Source of the DNA: Candidatus Omnitrophota bacterium
GTDB lineage: Bacteria > Omnitrophota > Gorgyraeia > Gygaellales > Profunditerraquicolaceae
Length of the DNA: 7,789 nucleotides
Assembly: GCA_016938245.1 (NCBI GenBank)
Contig: JAFGUY010000100.1
Coordinates: 1-7,789 of the forward strand
Reading direction: 5' to 3'
Positions 1 through 5,851 of the stretch are shown in pieces. Under the pieces are notes generated by a model that was not told where the DNA came from, searched no databases, and saw only the letters and a program-made list of their open reading frames with translations. The translations under genes and the position numbers were made by a program. Within the stretch, counting starts at the first letter, position 1; each line of letters begins with the position of its first letter.

Positions 1-1
1 A

Positions 2-223
2 CAAAGAGAGAGAATCGAAAAAGCGCTTGAAAAAGTAAGGCCCATGTTGCAGGCTGACGGAGGCAACGTTGAGCTGGTTGAAGTAACGGCGGATGGAGTA
101 GTGAATCTTAAACTTCAAGGAAGTTGTGGAAGTTGCCCGATGAGCTCGATGACTTTAAAAATGGGGATCGAAAGGATTATAAAAGAGGATGTGCCGGAGG
201 TAAAGGAAGTTATCGCAATATAA
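2..223 (+). CDS. nfu: Nfu/NifU C-terminal-domain Fe-S cluster carrier, 5' end cut by window
   Basis: Frame 2 reads 73 residues to a TAA at 221-223, and the start codon lies left of the window. The visible protein has the whole stand-alone Nfu core: an N-terminal helix ending in KVRPMLQADGGNVELV, the strand region VNLKLQGSCGSCPMSSMTLK and a closing helix. The CGSC pair at about 113-143 is the CxxC motif that, in this family, binds a [4Fe-4S] cluster at a dimer interface. Stand-alone Nfu proteins are usually 75-90 residues, so only a few residues are missing. Nfu accepts clusters from an assembly machinery and passes them to client proteins in the cytoplasm. A two-cluster ferredoxin and a cysteine desulfurase follow in the same operon, which makes the ferredoxin a plausible client. 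The family call is safe; the client is inference. Confidence 0.9.
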   Translation, partial: QRERIEKALEKVRPMLQADGGNVELVEVTADGVVNLKLQGSCGSCPMSSMTLKMGIERIIKEDVPEVKEVIAI

Positions 224-224
224 T

Positions 225-229
225 AGAGG
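225..229 (+). promoter_or_regulatory. Ribosome binding site that sets the DUF39 start
   Basis: AGAGG lies 11 bases before the ATG at 241. The reading frame stays open upstream to an ATG at 124, but that region is inside nfu in another frame. The residues it would add look unlike any protein domain. The 241 start places the first residues (MKTIKEINEKI) where DUF39 proteins begin. Confidence 0.5.
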
Positions 230-240
230 TTTTAAATTTA

Positions 241-1455
241 ATGAAAACAATAAAAGAGATAAATGAGAAGATTAAAAAAGGCGAGGTCGTTGTAGTTACT
301 GCCGAAGAAGTTATTGACCTTGTGCGCAAAAAGGGGACAAAAAAGGTTTCCCAAGAGGTAGATGTTGTTACCTGTGGGACGTTTGGCCCGATGTGTTCTT
401 CCGGAGCATATTTTAATATCGGCCACTCTAAGCCCCGTATAAAAGTAGGCGGCGGTGCATGCAAGTTAAATGATGTTCCCTGCTATACCGGTTTTGCGGC
501 AGTAGATATTTATTTAGGGGCAACAGCTTTGCCTGATGATGACCCGCGCAATAAGGTCTATCCTGGAGAATTTAAATACGGCGGGGCGCATGTGATCCAG
601 GAGCTAGTTGCCGGAAAAGATGTCCGTCTGGAAGGGGCTGCTTACGGCACAGACTGTTATCCGCGCAGGAAATTAGAGACGTTAATAAATATCAAGGATA
701 TGAATGAAGCAGTGCTTTTTAATATCCGTAATGCTTATCAAAATTATAACGTTGCGGTCAATTTATCCGATAAGCCGATATATACTTATATGGGGATGCT
801 TAAGCCTAATTTAGGGAATGCTAATTACTGTTCTGCCGGGCAACTCTCTCCTTTATTAAAGGATCCGTATTATCGTACAGTAGGGATCGGTACAAAAATA
901 TTCTTAGGCGGCGGGGTAGGGTATGTGGCTTGGCAAGGGACTCAGCATAATCCGTCTATACCGAGAAAGGAAAACGGGATACCACAGGCGCCCGCAGGAA
1001 CAATTGCGGTTATCGGTGATTTAAAACAGATGAGCCCTAACTGGCTGGTTGGTACAAGTATGCTTGGTTACGGGGCAACGCTTATTGTAGGGATAGGGCT
1101 TCCTATACCTGTATTGGACGAGGATGTTATCAAATGCGCAGCAGTTGAAGATAAAGACATATACGCGCAGGTTGTAGATTATAGCGTAAATTATCCTAAT
1201 TGCGTACCCGGATCTTTAGGTGAAGTTAATTATGACCAACTTAAAAGCGGGAAGATTATTATACAGGGTAAGGAAGTTTTAACCGGTAACCTTTCCAGCT
1301 ATTCTAAAGCGCACGAGATTTGTGAAGAGCTTAAGAAATGGATTAAGAAAGGGGATTTTATTTTAAGCGAGCCGGTAGCGCCTTTACCTAATGCAAATTC
1401 AGGCTACGGATTTAAAATGCTTAAAGAAAGGCCGGTATTAAAGAAAGAGGAATAA
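241..1455 (+). CDS. DUF39/COG1900 protein, sulfide-dependent homocysteine synthesis (MA1821-type)
   Basis: A 404-residue cytoplasmic protein with no signal peptide or membrane segment. It resembles the DUF39 (COG1900) family throughout. Recognisable blocks are VVTCGTFGPMCSSGAYFN (residues 42-59), GGGACKLNDVPCYTG (70-84), GAAYGTDCYPRRK (132-144) and the Gly-rich LGGGVGYVAWQGTQHNP (222-238). Cysteines at 45, 52, 74, 81 and 139 are candidates for persulfide chemistry; in the Methanosarcina protein two conserved cysteines have been implicated. In methanogens this family, with a NIL-ferredoxin partner, turns aspartate semialdehyde plus sulfide into homocysteine, the precursor of methionine. The protein stops where several archaeal members continue into a pair of CBS domains, so this is a core-only version. 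The partner ferredoxin gene starts 2 bases downstream. Family and partnership are strong; the reaction in this organism is inferred from homologues. Confidence 0.9.
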   Translation: MKTIKEINEKIKKGEVVVVTAEEVIDLVRKKGTKKVSQEVDVVTCGTFGPMCSSGAYFNIGHSKPRIKVGGGACKLNDVPCYTGFAAVDIYLGATALPDDDPRNKVYPGEFKYGGAHVIQELVAGKDVRLEGAAYGTDCYPRRKLETLINIKDMNEAVLFNIRNAYQNYNVAVNLSDKPIYTYMGMLKPNLGNANYCSAGQLSPLLKDPYYRTVGIGTKIFLGGGVGYVAWQGTQHNPSIPRKENGIPQAPAGTIAVIGDLKQMSPNWLVGTSMLGYGATLIVGIGLPIPVLDEDVIKCAAVEDKDIYAQVVDYSVNYPNCVPGSLGEVNYDQLKSGKIIIQGKEVLTGNLSSYSKAHEICEELKKWIKKGDFILSEPVAPLPNANSGYGFKMLKERPVLKKEE

Positions 1456-1457
1456 GA

Positions 1458-1865
1458 ATGGTTTCAAAAAGAATAGTCTTGCATTTTCCGCATCGTTTAG
1501 TTAACCAGCCGATTGTTTACAGGTTGGTTAGAGAATATGATTTGCAATTTAATATTCTCAAAGCCTTTGTAACTCCCGAAGAAGAGGGGCTTATGGTTTT
1601 GGAGCTTAGCGGAAAAAGGGATAATTTTGATAAAGGCATCGAATATCTAAAGAGCTGCGGAGTCAAGATGCAGCCTTTAAGTCAGGATGTGGTAAGGAAT
1701 GAAACTAAGTGCACCCACTGCGGGGTATGTGTTCCAATGTGCCCGACTGAAGCGCTTACAATAGACAAACAAACACGTAAGGTAAAGTTTGATAATAAAA
1801 AATGTATTGCCTGCGAGTTATGCGTTAAAATCTGCCCTCCGCGTGCCATGGAAGTGCATTTCTAA
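1458..1865 (+). CDS. NIL-domain ferredoxin with two [4Fe-4S] sites (MA1822-type partner of DUF39)
   Basis: A 135-residue protein in two parts. Residues 3 to about 76 form a NIL domain, the small ferredoxin-like fold also found at the end of methionine ABC-transporter ATPases: KRIVLHFPHRLVNQPIVYRL, then a beta strand at EEGLMVLELSG. Residues 85-126 hold two classical CxxCxxCxxxCP motifs, with cysteines 85/88/91/95 and 116/119/122/126, enough for two [4Fe-4S] clusters. In methanogens the same protein is encoded beside DUF39 and is needed with it for homocysteine formation. It is thought to supply electrons for reductive release of sulfur from an enzyme persulfide. The start is supported by GAGG 7 bases upstream and a 2-base gap after the DUF39 stop, which suggests translational coupling. 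A general electron carrier is the alternative, but the pairing makes that less likely. Confidence 0.9.
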   Translation: MVSKRIVLHFPHRLVNQPIVYRLVREYDLQFNILKAFVTPEEEGLMVLELSGKRDNFDKGIEYLKSCGVKMQPLSQDVVRNETKCTHCGVCVPMCPTEALTIDKQTRKVKFDNKKCIACELCVKICPPRAMEVHF

Positions 1866-1876
1866 TATTTGATAAT

Positions 1877-3040
1877 ATGAAAAAAGTTTATTTAGATTAT
1901 GCAACGACTTCTCCTTGCGATCCTTTGGTATTGAAGGCTATGGAGCCTTTTTTCTTTGATCGGCCCGGTAATGCCTCGAGTATGCATTCTTTCGGGCAAG
2001 AGGCAAAAAAGGGGGTAGAGGATAGCCGGGATAGCCTTGCTTCGTTTATAGGAGCGCGGCCGGAAGAGATAATTTTTACTTCGTGCGGTACAGAGTCAAA
2101 TAATAATGTTATCTTCGGAGTTTCTTCTGCGCTAACAGATAAAGGCAACCACATCATTACTTCTGCTATTGAACATCACGCTGTATCTGAGCCGTGCGGT
2201 TACCTTGAAAGGAAAGGATATAAAGTTACATATTTAAAAGTAGATAAAGACGGGTTAGTTTCTCCTGAAGATGTAAAGAAGGCGGTTACTGATAAGACTA
2301 TACTTATTAGTATTATGCATGCCAATAACGAAATCGGCACAGTTCAACCTATCAAAGAGATTGGGAAGATAGCCAGAGAACGCGGAGTTTACTTTCATAC
2401 TGATGCAGTGCAGACCGTAGGGCACATACCGGTTAATGTAGATGATTCTAATGTTGATTTTCTTTCTCTCTCTGCGCATAAGTTTTATGGCCCCAAAGGC
2501 GTAGGTGCCTTGTATATAAGAAAAGGGAGCCGTATAGATAAATTCTTCTACGGCGGAGACCAGGAAAAAGGCAGAAGGGCCTCAACTTATAATACTTCGG
2601 GTATTGTTGGTTTAGGGAAGGCTATAGAACTATGCCGTAAAAATATGGGTAATGAGATAAAGGTCCAGTCAGCTCTTAGGGATAAAATGATTCGAGAAAT
2701 ACCCCATCTAATCCCTGAGGTCAAGCTTAATGGCCATCCTACGTTGAGGCTCCCTAACAATATAAATTTCTCCGTAAAATATATTGAGGGTGAATCAATA
2801 CTCTTAAGCCTGGATATGCTGGGCATTGCCGTTTCCACCGGATCTGCCTGTACCTCAAGCTCTCTGGAGACATCGCATGTTCTTTTAGGTATAGGATTAG
2901 ACCATGCTACTGCCCACGGTTCATTAAGGATTACCATCGGAAGATGGACAAAAGAAAGCGACGTAAACTATTTTTTAGAAAACCTACCTAAGGTTGTCGA
3001 AAGGCTACGCGCCATGTCTCCGCTTTATGATAAAAAATAA
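1877..3040 (+). CDS. nifS: Cysteine desulfurase, NifS/IscS group I
   Basis: A 387-residue PLP enzyme of normal family length that takes sulfur from cysteine, leaving alanine, and carries it as an enzyme persulfide. Family landmarks are in order: YLDYATTSP near the start, GTESNN (71-76), the PLP-stacking histidine in EHHAV (H100), HANNEIGTVQPI (148-159), HTDAVQT (174-180) and the PLP lysine in SAHKFYGPKG (K202). The catalytic cysteine is C325 in TGSACTSSS, on a long group I loop, so this is not SufS. One block departs from the usual pattern: where most relatives have a GTEN-like sequence after the arginine pair, this one reads STYN (236-239). No Shine-Dalgarno sequence is evident before the ATG, which follows the ferredoxin stop by 11 bases. 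No IscU gene is seen; Nfu upstream may be the Fe-S partner. NifS could also feed sulfur to the DUF39 system, which is inference. Confidence 0.92.
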   Translation: MKKVYLDYATTSPCDPLVLKAMEPFFFDRPGNASSMHSFGQEAKKGVEDSRDSLASFIGARPEEIIFTSCGTESNNNVIFGVSSALTDKGNHIITSAIEHHAVSEPCGYLERKGYKVTYLKVDKDGLVSPEDVKKAVTDKTILISIMHANNEIGTVQPIKEIGKIARERGVYFHTDAVQTVGHIPVNVDDSNVDFLSLSAHKFYGPKGVGALYIRKGSRIDKFFYGGDQEKGRRASTYNTSGIVGLGKAIELCRKNMGNEIKVQSALRDKMIREIPHLIPEVKLNGHPTLRLPNNINFSVKYIEGESILLSLDMLGIAVSTGSACTSSSLETSHVLLGIGLDHATAHGSLRITIGRWTKESDVNYFLENLPKVVERLRAMSPLYDKK

Positions 3041-3042
3041 TC

Positions 3043-3999
3043 ATGGAAGAAAAAATAATCGGGCTGCTTAAAAAACATCAGGGGTATCTCTCGGGAGAGG
3101 AATTAAGCCAGCTTCTTAAGGTAAGCAGGCAGGCATTGTGGAAGCATATACAATCATTAAAAGAGCTGGGGTTTGATATTGCTGCAGTCCCCCATTTAGG
3201 CTATCGCCTTGTTTCTGTGCCGGATAGATTATATGATTTTCAAGTTTATCAGGGGCTTAAGACAAAAATCTTCGGCAAAAAAATCCTCTATTTCGATTCT
3301 TTAAGTTCTACTATGGATATGGCTACACAGCTTGCCTTTAAAAAGGCGCCGGAAGGAACTGTAATTTTAGCAGAGACTCAGACTAAAGGTAGAGGGAGGA
3401 TGGGGAGAATCTGGCATTCTCCCAAATATAAAGGGCTTTATTTCTCCTTGATTTTAAGGCCGAAGATATCTTTGGGTAAAGCACCGGTAATTACCTTGCT
3501 TGCAGGTGTTAGTATCTGTGAGGCAATCAAAGATTTCACCGCGCAGGAAGCGCAGATTAAATGGCCGAATGATATCCTATTGCGTAATAAGAAATTAGGG
3601 GGGATACTCACCGAAATTAAAGCAGAAGTTGATGAGGTTAATTTTATAATTATCGGAGTGGGTTTAAATATAAATAACGATAAAAAGTCTTTAATATATG
3701 GTGCAACCAGCTTAAGGCAGGAGAAAGATGAGGAATTGAACAGGCTGACATTATTCCAGAACATCCTCTATAGATTTGAGGTTAATTATCTTCTTTTTCA
3801 GAAGAAGGGTTTTTCTACGGTTATTGAAAAATGGCGGCAACTCTCATCTACTTTAGGCAAGAGAGTTAAGGCATATTCGCATAAAGAACATATCGAAGGA
3901 GAGGCAGTTAATATTGATTCTGACGGAGGATTATTAATCAGGTGTGATTCAGGCCTAACGCAAAAGGTTACCGCAGGAGATGTAATGCATTGCCGTTAA
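3043..3999 (+). CDS. birA: Bifunctional biotin-protein ligase and repressor BirA
   Basis: A 318-residue protein with the full BirA layout. Residues 1 to about 60 are a winged helix-turn-helix (SGEELSQLLKVSRQALWKHIQSLKELGF, then the wing GYRL). The catalytic domain covers about 75-265, with the biotin/ATP loop GRGRMGR (116-122), KWPND (173-177), NKKLGGILTE with the catalytic lysine at 183 or 184, and GVGLNIN (205-211). The last 50 residues form the small SH3-like C domain. The enzyme makes biotinyl-AMP and attaches biotin to carrier proteins such as the acetyl-CoA carboxylase subunit. The HTH suggests it also represses biotin genes, but no such gene or obvious operator is in the window. The start is 2 bases after the nifS stop and has no clear Shine-Dalgarno sequence, so translation is probably coupled. 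No link to sulfur work is needed beyond sharing the operon, although biotin synthase does need Fe-S clusters. Confidence 0.95.
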   Translation: MEEKIIGLLKKHQGYLSGEELSQLLKVSRQALWKHIQSLKELGFDIAAVPHLGYRLVSVPDRLYDFQVYQGLKTKIFGKKILYFDSLSSTMDMATQLAFKKAPEGTVILAETQTKGRGRMGRIWHSPKYKGLYFSLILRPKISLGKAPVITLLAGVSICEAIKDFTAQEAQIKWPNDILLRNKKLGGILTEIKAEVDEVNFIIIGVGLNINNDKKSLIYGATSLRQEKDEELNRLTLFQNILYRFEVNYLLFQKKGFSTVIEKWRQLSSTLGKRVKAYSHKEHIEGEAVNIDSDGGLLIRCDSGLTQKVTAGDVMHCR

Positions 4000-4032
4000 G
4001 TCGAGCAATGTAAACCATTAATATCTAACTAG

Positions 4033-4060
4033 TTGACAATTCCGTTCCGCCTTTTATAAT
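4033..4060 (+). promoter_or_regulatory. Near-consensus sigma70-type promoter for the receptor-pabBC operon
   Basis: TTGACA at 4033-4038 and TATAAT at 4055-4060 are both perfect consensus hexamers, separated by 16 bases. The element lies in the only sizeable gap in the window (4000-4066), directly between birA and the receptor gene. With the -10 element ending at 4060, the expected first transcribed base is about 4067, the A of the receptor ATG. There is therefore little or no 5' leader and no room for a riboswitch in a transcript from this site. Confidence 0.85.
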
Positions 4061-4066
4061 AAGCGT

Positions 4067-5851
4067 ATGCTTAAAGTAAAATGCGGGATTTTTTTTGTTT
4101 TATTCTCTATTTGTTCCTTGCCTCTCTTTGCCGGGCAAGAGGATGTTGTTTTTGATAAGATTGTGGTCTTAAAAAATAAAGAAACTGTTGAAAGCCTTTA
4201 TTCTTTAAGCGACGATAACCTCGAATCTCTTCCGTTTAGCTCTCCTGTAGAATCTTTAAATGTAACGCTCCTTAACCTCCAGTCGCGCTCCCCTAATAGC
4301 TCCATACAGGCGGATTTTTCTTTGCGCGGGTCTAATTTCGAAGGTACGCGGATACTTCTTAACGGCCAGCGTATTAATGACCCGCAAACAGGCCACCATA
4401 ATTCTGACATCCCTATTACTAAAGAGGATATACTTAATATTGATATTTTATCCGGGTTTTCTCCTTTGAGTTTCGGCCCTGATGCAATAGGAGGGGGAGT
4501 AAATTTCGTAACTAAAAGGCCTAAAGGAAGAAAAGTTATTTTGGAGCTCTCAGGCGGAGAATACAGCTCTTACAGCCAGTTATTCAGCATAAGCGATAAA
4601 ATAAATAACTTAGGAATAAGGTTTTCCCTTGAAAATAGGGGCTCAAGAGGTTTTAGCGAGGATACTGATTTTAAGAAATTTACCGCCAGTATGGCCTCTT
4701 CTTTAGATATCCCTTTAGGTTCTTTTGACCTTGATTTCGGATATCAGGATAAAGAATTCGGAGCCTATGATTTTTATACTCCCGGGTTAGGTTATCCTTC
4801 CAAGGAATGGACAAAAACATTTCTTTTAAATAGCGGGTTTAATCTTAATAAAGGAGATTTGCTTATCAAACCGAATTTTCTCTGGCGCAGGCATTTTGAT
4901 AAATTTATGCTTGATAAGACACAGGTTCAAAGCAAATACCTTGCTCATCACCGCACAGATATTTATGCCCCCGGTATTTATTTTAATAAAGAGGGTACAT
5001 TCTTAGGAAAATTAGGGTTAGGCTTTGAATACCGCCAAGAAGAGATAGATTCTACTACCCTCGGCAAACACTCCCGGATGCAAAAGAGCATATTTATTGA
5101 CGACGAATACAGTTTCAATGACCGCTTATCCCTAAGTTCTATTTTTAGAATTGATGACTATAGCGCAACAGGTGCCTCCTATACCGGCTCAGTTAGATTA
5201 TCAAGCGAGATTATAAAAGATAATTTTATACACGCAGGAGTTGTTAGGGCAATACGCATCCCCAGTTTCACCGAGCTTTATTATAATGACGGAATAACAA
5301 TAGGCAATCCGGGCCTCTCTCCCGAGAAATCTTTGACTTATGAAACAGGGCATTATTATAGAAAGGGGGCTTTTTCATTAGGTTCGGTGGTTTTCTTAAG
5401 AAATGAAAATAATTTTATTGATTGGGTAAAGGTTGGGAAAAATTGGGAAGCAAAAAATATTACTTCCTCTAATGTTTTCGGAATCGAAGAGAATATTCAG
5501 TATGTATTCAATGATCGGTTCAATTTAAAAGCAAATTACGCTTATATTAATAAAAGCAAAAACAATAATGGATATACTTATAAATACGGAGAAAATTATG
5601 CCCGGCATTTAATGAGCCTCATATCCGTATTCAAATTTGATTTTGGGATCCAGGAGATCGGGTTTACCTATAAAAAAACTCCTTCTCGCAATGGTTGGTT
5701 TCTTGCACATGCAAAGATTAATTATAATCTTAATAAACATAGCAAGATTTTTATTTCCGCTACTAATATTTTTAATGTAGAATATCAGGAGATAGCCGGC
5801 ATACCGTCACCCGGCAGATGGGTTGAGGGAGGGTTAAGGGTAGAATGGTAA
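4067..5851 (+). CDS. TonB-dependent outer-membrane receptor, BtuB-sized
   Basis: A 594-residue precursor. Residues 1-23 are a signal peptide (lysines at 3 and 5, a hydrophobic core, SLPLFAG), with cleavage likely near A22. DKIVVL (30-35) resembles a TonB box of the BtuB type. A plug domain covers about 50-150, including FSLRGSNFEGTRILLNGQRIND, DILNIDILSGFSPLSFGPDAIGGGVNFVTK. The rest alternates polar and aromatic strands as a 22-strand barrel does, with TELYYNDGITIGNPGLSPEKS as a family-typical block, and ends in W, as outer-membrane proteins often do. It is close in length to the cobalamin receptor BtuB and short for a siderophore receptor. The ligand cannot be read from sequence: cobalamin, a small metal chelate and others remain possible. 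No Shine-Dalgarno sequence precedes the ATG, and the promoter is so close that the message is probably leaderless. No other in-frame start fits the signal peptide. Confidence 0.93.
   Translation: MLKVKCGIFFVLFSICSLPLFAGQEDVVFDKIVVLKNKETVESLYSLSDDNLESLPFSSPVESLNVTLLNLQSRSPNSSIQADFSLRGSNFEGTRILLNGQRINDPQTGHHNSDIPITKEDILNIDILSGFSPLSFGPDAIGGGVNFVTKRPKGRKVILELSGGEYSSYSQLFSISDKINNLGIRFSLENRGSRGFSEDTDFKKFTASMASSLDIPLGSFDLDFGYQDKEFGAYDFYTPGLGYPSKEWTKTFLLNSGFNLNKGDLLIKPNFLWRRHFDKFMLDKTQVQSKYLAHHRTDIYAPGIYFNKEGTFLGKLGLGFEYRQEEIDSTTLGKHSRMQKSIFIDDEYSFNDRLSLSSIFRIDDYSATGASYTGSVRLSSEIIKDNFIHAGVVRAIRIPSFTELYYNDGITIGNPGLSPEKSLTYETGHYYRKGAFSLGSVVFLRNENNFIDWVKVGKNWEAKNITSSNVFGIEENIQYVFNDRFNLKANYAYINKSKNNNGYTYKYGENYARHLMSLISVFKFDFGIQEIGFTYKKTPSRNGWFLAHAKINYNLNKHSKIFISATNIFNVEYQEIAGIPSPGRWVEGGLRVEW

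Noticed and set aside
124..240. N-terminal extension of the DUF39 reading frame to an ATG at 124
   Set aside because: It overlaps nfu out of frame and its residues match no domain; the ATG at 241 has an AGAGG upstream and fits the family N-terminus.
210..464. Open frames on the - strand here and within the other genes
   Set aside because: They lie opposite strongly recognisable genes, have no recognisable motifs and look like shadows of the + strand coding sequence.
1866..1876. Internal promoter just before nifS (GATAAT at 1871-1876)
   Set aside because: No acceptable -35 hexamer lies 15-19 bases upstream, and the short gap fits an operon.
3986..4012. Possible hairpin over the birA stop (CATTGC at 3988-3993 with GCAATG at 4005-4010)
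   Set aside because: The stem is six to eight pairs with an 11-base loop, is not GC-rich and has no T-run, so it is not a convincing terminator.
4000..4066. Cobalamin riboswitch or Fur box upstream of the receptor
   Set aside because: The gap is only 67 bases, the predicted +1 is at the ATG, and no Fur-like dyad is visible.
4100..4120. Lipobox at C16 of the receptor signal peptide
   Set aside because: The preceding residues (F-S-I) do not fit a lipobox, and TonB receptors use ordinary signal peptidase sites.
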